A DNA stretch of 64,000 nucleotides from Episyrphus balteatus (GCF_945859705.1 NC_079136.1:90333120-90397119); one strand, 5' to 3'. Shown: positions 27,693 to 42,669, counted from the stretch's first letter. Notes: generated by a model not told the origin, from the sequence alone. A program made the numbers and translations.

Positions 27693-30600
27693 AATTGGAG
27701 TTGAAAAATTCACAATTGAAGAAAATCACATTTCAAAATCTTTAAATCGTCATATCTCGTTAACCGAGCGTCTAAATAGGTCAAAACTTGCAAAATTCAA
27801 AATTCTCTAAAAACAAAACTACAAGTCCAAAACTTATAGAAAATACATTTTTGTGCTCTGCGAGTCGATATCCTTCGCATACAATTCAATTGGAGTTGAA
27901 AAATTCACAATTGAAGAAAATCACATTTCAAAATCTTTAAATCGTCATATCTCGTTAACCGAGCGTCTAAATAGGTCAAAACTTGCAAAATTCAAAATTC
28001 TCTAAAAACAAAACTACAAGTCCAAAACTTATAGAAAATACATTTTTGTGCTCTGCGAGTCGATATCCTTAGCATACAATTCAATTGGAGTTGAAAAATT
28101 CACAATTGAAGAAAATCACATTTCAAAATCTTTAAACCGTCATATCTCGTTAACCGAGCGTCTAAATAGGTCAAAACTTGCAAAATTCAAAATTCTCTAA
28201 AAACAAAACTACAAGTCCAAAACTTATAAAAAATACATTTTTGTGCTCTGCGAGTCGATATCCTTCGCATACAATTCAATTGGAGTTGAAAAATTCACAA
28301 TTGAAGAAAATCACATTTCAAAATCTTTAAACCGTCATATCTCGTTAACCGAGCGTCTAAATAGGTCAAAACTTGCAAAATTCAAAATTCTCTAAAAACA
28401 AAACTACAAGTCCAAAACTTATAGAAAATACATTTTTGTGCTCTGTGAGTCGATATCCTTCGCATACAATTCAATTGGAGTTGAAAAATTCACAATTGAA
28501 GAAAATCACATTTCAAAATCTTTAAATCGTCATATCTCGTTAACCGAGCGTCTAAATAGGTCAAAACTTGCAAAATTCAAAATTCTCTAAAAACAAAACT
28601 ACAAGTCCAAAACTTATAGAAAATACATTTTTGTGCTCTGTGAGTCGATATCCTTAGCATACAATTCAATTGGAGTTGAAAAATTCACAATTGAAGAAAA
28701 TCACATTTCAAAATCTTTAAATCGTCATATCTCGTTAACCGAGCGTCTAAATAGGTCAAAACTTGCAAAATTCAAAATTCTCTAAAAACAAAACTACTAG
28801 TCCAAAACTTATAGAAAATACATTTTTGTGCTCTGTGAGTCGATATCCTTCGCATACAATTCAATTGGAGTTGAAAAAATCACAATTGAAGAAAATCACA
28901 TTTCAAAATCTTTAAATCGTCATATCTCGTTAACCGAGCGTCTAAATAGGTCAAAACTTGCAAAATTCAAAATTCTCTAAAAACAAAACTACAAGTCCAA
29001 AACTTATAGAAAATACATTTTTGTGCTCTGCGAGTCGATATCCTTCGCATACAATTCAATTGGAGTTGAAAAATTCACAATTGAAGAAAATCACATTTCA
29101 AAATCTTTAAATCGTCATATCTCGTTAACCGAGCGTCTAAATAGGTCAAAACTTGCAAAATTCAAAATTCTCTAAAAACAAAACTACAAGTCCAAAACTT
29201 ATAGAAAATACATTTTTGTGCTCTGCGAGTCGATATCCTTCGCATACAATTCAATTGGAGTTGAAAAATTCACAATTGAAGAAAATCACATTTCAAAATC
29301 TTTAAATCGTCATATCTCGTTAACCGAGCGTCTAAATAGGTCAAAACTTGCAAAATTCAAAATTCTCTAAAAACAAAACTACAAGTCCAAAACTTATAGA
29401 AAATACATTTTTGTGCTCTGCGAGTCGATATCCTTCGCATACAATTCAATTGGAGTTGAAAAATTCACAATTGAAGAAAATCACATTTCAAAATCTTTAA
29501 ATCGTCATATCTCGTTAACCGAGCGTCTAAATAGGTCAAAACTTGCAAAATTCAAAATTCTCTAAAAACAAAACTACAAGTCCAAAACTTATAGAAAATA
29601 CATTTTTGTGCTCTGTGAGTCGATATCCTTCGCATACAATTCAATTGGAGTTGAAAAATTCACAATTGAAGAAAATCACATTTCAAAATCTTTAAATCGT
29701 CATATCTCGTTAACCGAGCGTCTAAATAGGTCAAAACTTGCAAAATTCAAAATTCTCTAAAAACAAAACTACTAGTCCAAAACTTATAGAAAATACATTT
29801 TTGTGCTCTGTGAGTCGATATCCTTCGCATACAATTCAATTGGAGTTGAAAAATTCACAATTGAAGAAAATCACATTTCAAAATCTTTAAACCGTCATAT
29901 CTCGTTAACCGAGCGTCTAAATAGGTCAAAACTTGCAAAATTCAAAATTCTCTAAAAACAAAACTACAAGTCCAAAACTTATAGAAAATACATTTTTGTG
30001 CTCTGCGAGTCGCTATCCTTCGCATACAATTCAATTGGAGTTGAAAAATTCACAATTGAAGAAAATCACATTTCAAAATCTTTAAATCGTCATATCTCGT
30101 TAACCGAGCGTCTAAATAGGTCAAAACTTGCAAAATTCAAAATTCTCTAAAAACAAAACTACTAGTCCAAAACTTATAGAAAATACATTTTTGTGCTCTG
30201 TGAGTCGATATCCTTAGCATACAATTCAATTGGAGTTGAAAAATTCACAATTGAAGAAAATCACATTTCAAAATCTTTAAACCGTCATATCTCGTTAACC
30301 GAGCGTCTAAATAGGTCAAAACTTGCAAAATTCAAAATTCTCTAAAAACAAAACTACAAGTCCAAAACTTATAGAAAATACATTTTTGTGCTCTGCGAGT
30401 CGCTATCCTTCGCATACAATTCAATTGGAGTTGAAAAATTCACAATTGAAGAAAATCACATTTCAAAATCTTTAAATCGTCATATCTCGTTAACCGAGCG
30501 TCTAAATAGGTCAAAACTTGCAAAATTCAAAATTCTCTAAAAACAAAACTACTAGTCCAAAACTTATAGAAAATACATTTTTGTGCTCTGTGAGTCGATA

Positions 30601-31028
30601 TCCTTCGCATACAATTCAATTGGAGTTGAAAAATTCACAATTGAAGAAAATCACATTTCAAAATCTTTAAATCGTCATATCTCGTTAACCGAGCGTCTAA
30701 ACACATCAAAACTTGCAAAATTCAAAATTCTCTAAAAACAAAACTACAAGTCCAAAACTTATAGAAAATACATTTTTGTGCTCTGCGAGTCGATATCCTT
30801 CGCATACAATTCAATTGGAGTTAAAAAATTCACAATTGAAGAAAATCACATTTCAAAATCTTTAAATCGTCATATCTCGTTAACCGAGCGTCTAAATAGG
30901 TCAAAACTTGCATAATTCAAAATTCTCTAAAAACAAAACTACAAGTCCAAAACTTATAGAAAATACATTTTTGTGCTCTGCGAGACGATATCCTTCGCAT
31001 ACAATTCAATTGGAGTTGAAAAATTCAC

Positions 31029-31140
31029 GTTTGGAGAAAATCACTTTTAAAAATGTTCAAATCGTCATATCTCGTTAACCGAGCGTATAAACACATCAAA
31101 ACTTTGCAAAATTCAAAATTCTCTTAAAACAAAACTACAA
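31029..31140 (+). repeat. Single A-prime type monomer
   Basis: A lone monomer with the divergent block seen at 11.3-11.8 kb: CACGTTTGGAGAAAATCACT, then AATGTTCAAATCG, GCGTATAAACACATC and ACTTTGC. The neighbouring unit near 31215 has CACACTTGAAAAAAATC. Its distance from the other A-prime cluster (about 19.5 kb) shows that these variants survive as relics among homogenised monomers. Confidence 0.82.
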
Positions 31141-34100
31141 GTCCAAAACTTATAGAAAATACATTTTTGTGCTCTGTGAGTCGATATCCTTCGCATACAA
31201 TTCAATTAGAGTTGAAAAATTCACACTTGAAAAAAATCACATTTCAAAATCTTTAAATCGTCATATCTCGTTAACCGAGCGTCTAAATAGGTCAAAACTT
31301 GCAAAATTCAAAATTCTCTAAAAACAAAACTACAAGTCCAAAACTTATAGAAAATACATTTTTGTGCTCTGCGAGTCGATATCCTTCGCATACAATTCAA
31401 TTGGAGTTGAAAAATTCACAATTGAAGAAAATCACATTTCAAAATCTTTAAATCGTCATATCTCGTTAACCGAGCGTCTAAATAGGTCAAAACTTGCAAA
31501 ATTCAAAATTCTCTAAAAACAAAACTACAAGTCCAAAACTTATAGAAAATACATTTTTGTGATCTGGAGTCGATATCCTTCGCATACAATTCAATTGGAG
31601 TTGAAAAATTCACAACTGAAGAAAATCACATTTCAAAATCTTTAAATCGTCATATCTCGTTAACCGAGCGTCTAAATAGGTCAAAACTTGCAAAATTCAA
31701 AATTCTCTAAAAACAAAACTACAAGTCCAAAACTTATAGAAAATACATTTTTGTGCTCTGCGAGTCGATATCCTTCGCATACAATTCAATTGGAGTTGAA
31801 AAATTCACAATTGAAGAAAATCACATTTCAAAATCTTTAAATCGTCATATCTCGTTAACCGAGCGTCTAAATAGGTCAAAACTTGCAAAATTCAAAATTC
31901 TCTAAAAACAAAACTACTAGTCCAAAACTTATAGAAAATACATTTTTGTGCTCTGTGAGTCGATATCCTTCGCATACAATTCAATTAGAGTTGAAAAATT
32001 CACAATTGAAGAATATCACATTTCAAAATCTTTAAATCGTCATATCTCGTTAACCGAGCGTCTAAATAGGTCAAAACTTGCAAAATTCAAAATTCTCTAA
32101 AAACAAAACTACAAGTCCAAAACTTATAGAAAATACATTTTTGTGCTCTGCGAGTCAATATCCTTCGCATACAATTCAATTGGAGTTGAAAAATTCACAA
32201 TTGAAGAAAATCACATTTCAAAATCTTTAAATCGTCATATCTCGTTAACCGAGCGTCTAAATAGGTCAAAACTTGCAAAATTCAAAATTCTCTAAAAACA
32301 AAACTACAAGTCCAAAACTTATAGAAAATACATTTTTGTGCTCTGTGAGTCGATATCCTTCGCATACAATTCAATTGGAGTTGAAAAATTCACAATTGAA
32401 GAAAATCACATTTCAAAATCTTAAAATCGTCATATCTCGTTAACCGAGCGTCTAAATAGGTCAAAACTTGCAAAATTCAAAATTCTCTAAAAACAAAACT
32501 ACAAGTCCAAAACTTATAGAAAATACATTTTTGTGTTCTGCGAGTCGATATCCTTCGCATACAATTCAATTGGAGTTGAAAAATTCACAATTGAAGAAAA
32601 TCACATTTCAAAATCTTTAAATCGTCATATCTCGTTAACCGAGCGTCTAAATAGGTCAAAACTTGCAAAATTCAAAATTCTCTAAAAACAAAAGTACAAG
32701 TCCAAAACTTATAGAAAATACATTTTTGTGCTCTGTGAGTCGATATCCTTCGCATACAATTCAATTGGAGTTGAAAAATTCACAATTGAAGAAAATCACA
32801 TTTCAAAATCTTTAAATCGTCATATCTCGTTAACCGAGCGTCTAAATAGGTCAAAACTTGCAAAATTCAAAATTCTCTAAAAACAAAACTACTAGTCCAA
32901 AACTTATAGAAAATACATTTTTGTGCTCTGTGAGTCGATATCCTTCGCATACAATTCAATTGGAGTTGAAAAATTCACAATTGAAGAAGATCACATTTCA
33001 AAATCTTTAAATCGTCATATCTCGTTAACCGAGCGTCTAAATAGGTCAAAACTTGCAAAATTCAAAATTCTCTAAAAACAAAACTACAAGTCCAAAACTT
33101 ATAGAAAATACATTTTTGTGCTCTGTGAGTCGATATCCTTCGCATACAATTCAATTAGAGTTGAAAAATTCACAGTTGAAGAATATCACATTTCAAAATC
33201 TTTAAATCGTCATATCTCGTTAACCGAGCGTCTAAATAGGTCAAAACTTGCAAAATTCAAAATTCTCTAAAAACAAAACTACAAGCCCAAAACTTATAGA
33301 AAATACATTTTTGTGCTCTGCGAGTCGATATCCTTCGCATACAATTCAATTGGAGTTGAAAAATTCACAATTGAAGAAAATCACATTTCAAAATCTTTAA
33401 ATCGTCATATCTCGTTAACCGAGCGTCTAAATAGGTCAAAACTTGCAAAATTCAAAATTCTCTAAAAACAAAACTACTAGTCCAAAACTTATAGAAAATA
33501 CATTTTTGTGCTCTGTGAGTCGATATCCTTCGCATACAATTCAATTGGAGTTGAAAAATTCACAATTGAAGAAAATCACATTTCAAAATCTTTAAATCGT
33601 CATATCTCGTTAACCGAGCGTCTAAATAGGTCAAAACTTGCAAAATTCAAAATTCTCTAAAAACAAAACTACAAGTCCAAAACTTATAGAAAATACATTT
33701 TTGTGCTCTGTGAGTCGATATCCTTCGCATACAATTCAATTAGAGTTGAAAAATTCACAATTGAAGAATATCACATTTCAAAATCTTTAAATCGTCATAT
33801 CTCGTTAACCGAGCGTCTAAATAGGTCAAAACTTGCAAAATTCAAAATTCTCTAAAAACAAAACTACAAGTCCAAAACTTATAGAAAATACATTTTTGTG
33901 CTCTGCGAGTCAATATCCTTCGCATACAATTCAATTGGAGTTGAAAAATTCACAATTGAAGAAAATCACATTTCAAAATCTTTAAATCGTCATATCTCGT
34001 TAACCGAGCGTCTAAATAGGTCAAAACTTGCAAAATTCAAAATTCTCTAAAAACAAAACTACAAGTCCAAAACTTATAGAAAATACATTTTTGTGCTCTG

Positions 34101-35002
34101 TGAGTCGATATCCTTCGCATACAATTCAATTGGAGTTGAAAAATTCACAATTGAAGAAAATCACATTTCAAAATCTTAAAATCGTCATATCTCGTTAACC
34201 GAGCGTCTAAATAGGTCAAAACTTGCAAAATTCAAAATTCTCTAAAAACAAAACTACAAGTCCAAAACTTATAGAAAATACATTTTTGTGTTCTGCGAGT
34301 CGATATCCTTCGCATACAATTCAATTGGAGTTGAAAAATTCACAATTGAAGAAAATCACATTTCAAAATCTTTAAATCGTCATATCTCGTTAACCGAGCG
34401 TCTAAATAGGTCAAAACTTGCAAAATTCAAAATTCTCTAAAAACAAAAGTACAAGTCCAAAACTTATAGAAAATACATTTTTGTGCTCTGTGAGTCGATA
34501 TCCTTCGCATACAATTCAATTGGAGTTGAAAAATTCACAATTGAAGAAAATCACATTTCAAAATCTTTAAATCGTCATATCTCGTTAACCGAGCGTCTAA
34601 ATAGGTCAAAACTTGCAAAATTCAAAATTCTCTAAAAACAAAACTACTAGTCCAAAACTTATAGAAAATACATTTTTGTGCTCTGTGAGTCGATATCCTT
34701 CGCATACAATTCAATTGGAGTTGAAAAATTCACAATTGAAGAAAATCACATTTCAAAATCTTTAAATCGTCATATCTCGTTAACCGAGCGTCTAAATAGG
34801 TCAAAACTTGCAAAATTCAAAATTCTCTAAAAACAAAACTACAAGTCCAAAACTTATAGAAAATACATTTTTGTGCTCTGTGAGTCGATATCCTTCGCAT
34901 ACAATTCAATTAGAGTTGAAAAATTCACAATTGAAGAATATCACATTTCAAAATCTTTAAATCGTCATATCTCGTTAACCGAGCGTCTAAATAGGTCAAA
35001 AC

Positions 35003-35130
35003 TTGCAAAATCCAAAGTCCAAAACTTATAGAAAATACATTTTTGTGCTCTGTGAGTCGATATCCTTCGCATACAATTCAATTGGTGTTGAAAAATTCAC
35101 AATTGAAGAAAATCACATTTCAAAATCTAC
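35003..35130 (+). repeat. Doubly deleted A monomers (copy 1)
   Basis: Two adjacent lesions. Near 35010 GCAAAATCC is joined to AAAGTCC, losing about 23-24 bp. At 35127/35128 CAAAATC is joined to TACAAGTCC, losing 79 bp and leaving a 116-bp monomer. The same pair is found 3602 bp downstream. Confidence 0.86.
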
Positions 35131-38100
35131 AAGTCCAAAACTTATAGAAAATACATTTTTGTGTTCTGCGAGTCGATATCCTTCGCATACAATTCAATTG
35201 GAGTTGAAAAATTCACAATTGAAGAAAATCACATTTCAAAATCTTTAAATCGTCATATCTCGTTAACCGAGCGTCTAAATAGGTCAAAACTTGCAAAATT
35301 CAAAATTCTCTAAAAACAAAAGTACAAGTCCAAAACTTATAGAAAATACATTTTTGTGCTCTGTGAGTCGATATCCTTCGCATACAATTCAATTAGAGTT
35401 GAAAAATTCACAATTGAAGAAAATCACATTTCAAAATCTTTAAATCGTCATATCTCGTTAACCGAGCGTCTAAATAGGTCAAAACTTGCAAAATTCAAAA
35501 TTCTCTAAAAACAAAACTACAAGTCCAAAACTTATAGAAAATACATTTTTGTGCTCTGTGAGTCGATATCCTTCGCATACAATTTAATTGGAGTTGAAAA
35601 ATTCACAATTGAAGAAAATCACATTTCAAAATCTTTAAATCGTCATATCTCGTTAACCGAGCGTCTAAATAGGTCAAAACTTGCAAAATTCAAAATTCTC
35701 TAAAAACAAAACTACAAGTCCAAAACTTATAGAAAATACATTTTTGTGCTCTGTGAGTCGATATCCTTCGCATACAATTCAATTGGAGTTGAAAATTCAC
35801 AATTGAAGAAAATCACATTTCAAAATCTTTAAATCGTCATATCTCGTTAACCGAGCGTCTAAATAGGTCAAAACTTGCAAAATTCAAAATTCTCTAAAAA
35901 CAAAACTACAAGTCCAAAACTTATAGAAAATACATTTTTGTGCTCTGTGAGTCGATATCCTTCGCATACAATTCAATTGGAGTTGAAAAATTCACAATTG
36001 AAGAAAATCACATTTCAAAATCTTTAAATCGTCATATCTCGTTAACCGAGCGTCTAAATAGGTCAAAACTTGCAAAATTCAAAATTCTCTAAAAACAAAA
36101 CTACAAGTCCAAAACTTATAGAAAATACATTTTTGTGCTCTGTGAGTCGATATCCTTCGCATACAATTCAATTAGAGTTGAAAAATTCACAATTGAAGAA
36201 TATCACATTTCAAAATCTTTAAATCGTCATATCTCGTTAACCGAGCGTCTAAATAGGTCAAAACTTGCAAAATTCAAAATTCTCTAAAAACAAAACTACA
36301 AGTCCAAAACTTATAGAAAATACATTTTTGTGCTCTGCGAGTCAATATCCTTCGCATACAATTCAATTGGAGTTGAAAAATTCACAATTGAAGAAAATCA
36401 CATTTCAAAATCTTTAAATCGTCATATCTCGTTAACCGAGCGTCTAAATAGGTCAAAACTTGCAAAATTCAAAATTCTCTAAAAACAAAACTACAAGTCC
36501 AAACTTTATAGAAAATACATTTTTGTGCTCTGTGAGTCGATATCCTTCGCATACAATTCAATTGGAGTTGAAAAATTCACAATTGAAGAAAATCACATTT
36601 CAAAATCTTAAAATCGTCATATCTCGTTAACCGAGCGTCTAAATAGGTCAAAACTTGCAAAATTCAAAATTCTCTAAAAACAAAACTACAAGTCCAAAAC
36701 TTATAGAAAATACATTTTTGTGTTCTGCGAGTCGATATCCTTCGCATACAATTCAATTGGAGTTGAAAAATTCACAATTGAAGAAAATCACATTTCAAAA
36801 TCTTTAAATCGTCATATCTCGTTAACCGAGCGTCTAAATAGGTCAAAACTTGCAAAATTCAAAATTCTCTAAAAACAAAAGTACAAGTCCAAAACTTATA
36901 GAAAATACATTTTTGTGCTCTGTGAGTCGATATCCTTCGCATACAATTCAATTGGAGTTGAAAAATTCACAATTGAAGAAAATCACATTTCAAAATCTTT
37001 AAATCGTCATATCTCGTTAACCGAGCGTCTAAATAGGTCAAAACTTGCAAAATTCAAAATTCTCTAAAAACAAAACTACTAGTCCAAAACTTATAGAAAA
37101 TACATTTTTGTGCTCTGTGAGTCGATATCCTTCGCATACAATTCAATTGGAGTTGAAAAATTCACAATTGAAGAAGATCACATTTCAAAATCTTTAAATC
37201 GTCATATCTCGTTAACCGAGCGTCTAAATAGGTCAAAACTTGCAAAATTCAAAATTCTCTAAAAACAAAACTACAAGTCCAAAACTTATAGAAAATACAT
37301 TTTTGTGCTCTGTGAGTCGATATCCTTCGCATACAATTCAATTAGAGTTGAAAAATTCACAGTTGAAGAATATCACATTTCAAAATCTTTAAATCGTCAT
37401 ATCTCGTTAACCGAGCGTCTAAATAGGTCAAAACTTGCAAAATTCAAAATTCTCTAAAAACAAAACTACAAGTCCAAAACTTATAGAAAATACATTTTTG
37501 TGCTCTGCGAGTCGATATCCTTCGCATACAATTCAATTGGAGTTGAAAAATTCACAATTGAAGAAAATCACATTTCAAAATCTTTAAATCGTCATATCTC
37601 GTTAACCGAGCGTCTAAATAGGTCAAAACTTGCAAAATTCAAAATTCTCTAAAAACAAAACTACTAGTCCAAAACGTATAGAAAATACATTTTTGTGTTC
37701 TGCGAGTCGATATCCTTCGCATACAATTCAATTGGAGTTGAAAAATTCACAATTGAAGAAAATCACATTTCAAAATCTTTAAATCGTCATATCTCGTTAA
37801 CCGAGCGTCTAAATAGGTCAAAACTTGCAAAATTCAAAATTCTCTAAAAACAAAAGTACAAGTCCAAAACTTATAGAAAATACATTTTTGTGCTCTGTGA
37901 GTCGATATCCTTCGCATACAATTCAATTGGAGTTGAAAAATTCACAATTGAAGAAAATCACATTTCAAAATCTTTAAATCGTCATATCTCGTTAACCGAG
38001 CGTCTAAATAGGTCAAAACTTGCAAAATTCAAAATTCTCTAAAAACAAAACTACAAGTCCAAAACTTATAGAAAATACATTTTTGTGCTCTGCGAGTCGA

Positions 38101-38604
38101 TATCCTTCGCATACAATTCAGTTGGAGTTGAAAAATTCACAATTGAAGAAAATCACATTTCAAAATCTTTAAATCGTCATATCTCGTTAACCGAGCGTCT
38201 AAATAGGTCAAAACTTGCAAAATTCAAAATTCTCTAAAAACAAAACTACTAGTCCAAAACTTATAGAAAATACATTTTTGTGCTCTGTGAGTCGATATCC
38301 TTCGCATACAATTCAATTGGAGTTGAAAAATTCACAATTGAAGAAAATCACATTTCAAAATCTTTAAATCGTCATATCTCGTTAACCGAGCGTCTAAATA
38401 GGTCAAAACTTGCAAAATTCAAAATTCTCTAAAAACAAAACTACAAGTCCAAAACTTATAGAAAATACATTTTTGTGCTCTGTGAGTCGATATCCTTCGC
38501 ATACAATTCAATTAGAGTTGAAAAATTCACAATTGAAGAATATCACATTTCAAAATCTTTAAATCGTCATATCTCGTTAACCGAGCGTCTAAATAGGTCA
38601 AAAC

Positions 38605-38732
38605 TTGCAAAATCCAAAGTCCAAAACTTATAGAAAATACATTTTTGTGCTCTGTGAGTCGATATCCTTCGCATACAATTCAATTGGTGTTGAAAAATTC
38701 ACAATTGAAGAAAATCACATTTCAAAATCTAC
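38605..38732 (+). repeat. Doubly deleted A monomers (copy 2)
   Basis: Same two lesions as at 35003-35130, with the 79-bp deletion junction at 38729/38730. An associated private base, GGTGTTG in place of GGAGTTG, is also shared, so the block was duplicated after both deletions arose. Confidence 0.86.
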
Positions 38733-41700
38733 AAGTCCAAAACTTATAGAAAATACATTTTTGTGTTCTGCGAGTCGATATCCTTCGCATACAATTCAAT
38801 TGGAGTTGAAAAATTCACAATTGAAGAAAATCACATTTCAAAATCTTTAAATCGTCATATCTCGTTAACCGAGCGTCTAAATAGGTCAAAACTTGCAAAA
38901 TTCAAAATTCTCTAAAAACAAAAGTACAAGTCCAAAACTTATAGAAAATACATTTTTGTGCTCTGTGAGTCGATATCCTTCGCATACAATTCAATTAGAG
39001 TTGAAAAATTCACAATTGAAGAAAATCACATTTCAAAATCTTTAAATCGTCATATCTCGTTAACCGAGCGTCTAAATAGGTCAAAACTTGCAAAATTCAA
39101 AATTCTCTAAAAACAAAACTACAAGTCCAAAACTTATAGAAAATACATTTTTGTGCTCTGTGAGTCGATATCCTTCGCATACAATTCAATTGGAGTTGAA
39201 AAATTCACAATTGAAGAAAATCACATTTCAAAATCTTTAAATCGTCATATCTCGTTAACCGAGCGTCTAAATAGGTCAAAACTTGCAAAATTCAAAATTC
39301 TCTAAAAACAAAACTACTAGTCCAAAACTTATAGAAAATACATTTTTGTGCTCTGTGAGTCGATATCCTTCGCATACAATTCAATTGGAGTTGAAAATTC
39401 ACAATTGAAGAAAATCACATTTCAAAATCTTTAAATCGTCATATCTCGTTAACCGAGCGTCTAAATAGGTCAAAACTTGCAAAATTCAAAATTCTCTAAA
39501 AACAAAACTACAAGTCCAAAACTTATAGAAAATACATTTTTGTGCTCTGCGAGTCGATATCCTTCGCATACAATTCAATTGGAGTTGAAAAATTCACAAT
39601 TGAAGAAAATCACATTTCAAAATCTTTAAATCGTCATATCTCGTTAACCGAGCGTCTAAATAGGTCAAAACTTGCAAAATTCAAAATTCTCTAAAAACAA
39701 AACTACTAGTCCAAAACTTATAGAAAATACATTTTTGTGCTCTGCGAGTCGATATCCTTCGCATACAATTCAATTGGAGTTGAAAAATTCACAATTGAAG
39801 AAAATCACATTTCAAAATCTTTAAATCGTCATATCTCGTTAACCGAGCGTCTAAATAGGTCAAAACTTGCAAAATTCAAAATTCTCTAAAAACAAAACTA
39901 CAAGTCCAAAACTTATAGAAAATACATTTTTGTGCTCTGCGAGTCGATATCCTTCGCATACAATTCAATTGGAGTTGAAAAATTCACAATTGAAGAAAAT
40001 CACATTTCAAAATCTTTAAATCGTCATATCTCGTTAACCGAGCGTCTAAATAGGTCAAAACTTGCAAAATTCAAAATTCTCTAAAAACAAAACTACTAGT
40101 CCAAAACTTATAGAAAATACATTTTTGTGCTCTGTGAGTCGATATCCTTCGCATACAATTCAATTGGAGTTGAAAATTCACAATTGAAGAAAATCACATT
40201 TCAAAATCTTTAAATCGTCATATCTCGTTAACCGAGCGTCTAAATAGGTCAAAACTTGCAAAATTCAAAATTCTCTAAAAACAAAACTACAAGTCCAAAA
40301 CTTATAGAAAATACATTTTTGTGCTCTGCGAGTCGATATCCTTCGCATACAATTCAATTGGAGTTGAAAAATTCACAATTGAAGAAAATCACATTTCAAA
40401 ATCTTTAAATCGTCATATCTCGTTAACCGAGCGTCTAAATAGGTCAAAACTTGCAAAATTCAAAATTCTCTAAAAACAAAACTACAAGTCCAAAACTTAT
40501 AGAAAATACATTTTTGTGCTCTGCGAGTCGATATCCTTCGCATACAATTCAATTGGAGTTGAAAAATTCACAATTGAAGAAAATCACATTTCAAAATCTT
40601 TAAATCGTCATATCTCGTTAACCGAGCGTCTAAATAGGTCAAAACTTGCAAAATTCAAAATTCTCTAAAAACAAAACTACAAGTCCAAAACTTATAGAAA
40701 ATACATTTTTGTGCTCTGTGAGTCGATATCCTTCGCATACAATTCAATTGGAGTTGAAAAATTCACAATTGAAGAAAATCACATTTCAAAATCTTTAAAT
40801 CGTCATATCTCGTTAACCGAGCGTCTAAATAGGTCAAAACTTGCAAAATTCAAAATTCTCTAAAAACAAAACTACAAGTCCAAAACTTATAGAAAATACA
40901 TTTTTGTGCTCTGTGAGTCGATATCCTTCGCATACAATTCAATTAGAGTTGAAAAATTCACAATTGAAGAATATCACATTTCAAAATCTTTAAATCGTCA
41001 TATCTCGTTAACCGAGCGTCTAAATAGGTTAAAACTTGCAAAATTCAAAATTCTCTAAAAACAAAACTACAAGTCCAAAACTTATAGAAAATACATTTTT
41101 GTGCTCTGCGAGTCGATATCCTTCGCATACAATTCAATTGGAGTTGAAAAATTCACAATTGAAGAAAATCACATTTCAAAATCTTTAAATCGTCATATCT
41201 CGTTAACCGAGCGTCTAAATAGGTCAAAACTTGCAAAATTCAAAATTCTCTAAAAACAAAACTACAAGTCCAAAACTTATAGAAAATACATTTTTGTGCT
41301 CTGTGAGTCGATATCCTTCGCATACAATTCAATTGGAGTTGAAAAATTCACAATTGAAGAAAATCACATTTCAAAATCTTTAAATCGTCATATCTCGTTA
41401 ACCGAGCGTCTAAATAGGTCAAAACTTGCAAAATTCAAAATTCTCTAAAAACAAAAGTACAAGTCCAAAACTTATAGAAAATTCATTTTTGTGCTCTGTG
41501 AGTCGATATCCTTCGCATACAATTCAATTGGAGTTGAAAAATTCACAATTGAAGAAAATCACATTTCAAAATCTTTAAATCGTCATATCTCGTTAACCGA
41601 GCGTCTAAATAGGTCAAAACTTGCAAAATTCAAAATTCTCTAAAAACAAAAGTACAAGTCCAAAACTTATAGAAAATACATTTTTGTGCTCTGTGAGTCG

Positions 41701-42465
41701 ATATCCTTCGCATACAATTCAATTAGAGTTGAAAAATTCACAATTGAAGAAAATCACATTTCAAAATCTTTAAATCGTCATATCTCGTTAACCGAGCGTC
41801 TAAATAGGTCAAAACTTGCAAAATTCAAAATTCTCTAAAAACAAAAGTACAAGTCCAAAACTTATAGAAAATACATTTTTGTGCTCTGTGAGTCGATATC
41901 CTTCGCATACAATTCAATTGGAGTTGAAAAATTCACAATTGAAGAAAATCACATTTCAAAATCTTTAAATCGTCATATCTCGTTAACCGAGCGTCTAAAT
42001 AGGTCAAAACTTGCAAAATTCAAAATTCTCTAAAAACAAAACTACAAGTCCAAAACTTATAGAAAATACATTTTTGTGCTCTGTGAGTCGATATCCTTCG
42101 CATACAATTCAATTAGAGTTGAAAAATTCACAATTGAAGAATATCACATTTCAAAATCTTTAAATCGTCATATCTCGTTAACCGAGCGTCTAAATAGGTT
42201 AAAACTTGCAAAATTCAAAATTCTCTAAAAACAAAACTACAAGTCCAAAACTTATAGAAAATACATTTTTGTGCTCTGCGAGTCGATATCCTTCGCATAC
42301 AATTCAATTGGAGTTGAAAAATTCACAATTGAAGAAAATCACATTTCAAAATCTTTAAATCGTCATATCTCGTTAACCGAGCGTCTAAATAGGTCAAAAC
42401 TTGCAAAATTCAAAATTCTCTAAAAACAAAACTACAAGTCCAAAACTTATAGAAAATACATTTTT

Positions 42466-42669
42466 GTGCTCTGTGAGTCGATATCCTTCGCATACAATTC
42501 AATTGGAGTTGAAAAATTCACAATTGAAGAAAATCACATTTCAAAATCTACAAGTCCAAAACTTATAGAAAATACATTTTTGTGCTCTGCGAGTCGATAT
42601 CCTTCGCATACAATTCAATTGGAGTTGAAAAATTCACAATTGAAGAAAATCACATTTCAAAATCTTTAA
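42466..42669 (+). repeat. 116-bp A monomer carrying the 79-bp deletion (copy 3)
   Basis: CAAAATC is joined to TACAAGTCC at 42548/42549, the same breakpoint as at 35127 and 38729 but without the neighbouring 23-bp deletion. This suggests that the 79-bp deletion came first and the second lesion later, or that exchange removed the second lesion. Confidence 0.84.

Larger units (their letters stand above)
20590..27975 (+). repeat. Near-tandem 4.08-kb duplication in A (21 monomers)
   Basis: Markers in about 20590-23900 recur 4075 bp later in about 24665-27975. TAAATATG is at 20598 and 24673, CCTTAGCAT near 21477 and 25552, AAACCGTC near 21544 and 25619, GAGTAGAAAAATTC near 22668 and 26743, and a 21-bp-shorter monomer at 23596 and 27671. 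The offset equals 21 monomers minus 20 bp, explained by that 21-bp net deletion and one extra T (CAATTTGGAG) carried by both copies. Beyond about 24.0 kb the copies stay alike at an offset of 3880 bp, exactly one monomer less, because copy two lacks the monomer near 24.0 kb. Confidence 0.9.
32140..38740 (+). repeat. Nested higher-order repeats in A (1755 and 4187/3602-bp offsets)
   Basis: GAGTCAATATCC occurs near 32152, 33907 and 36339. The first spacing is 1755 bp (nine monomers) and first to third is 4187 bp. CTTAAAATCG shares the same spacings. GAAGAAGATCAC (near 32984 and 37171) and CACAGTTGAAG (near 33171 and 37358) are also 4187 bp apart. A doubly deleted block at 35003-35130 recurs 3602 bp later at 38605-38732. 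The non-integral offsets are explained by about 102-103 bp of deletion in that block. These are overlapping rounds of duplication rather than one clean repeat. Confidence 0.82.
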
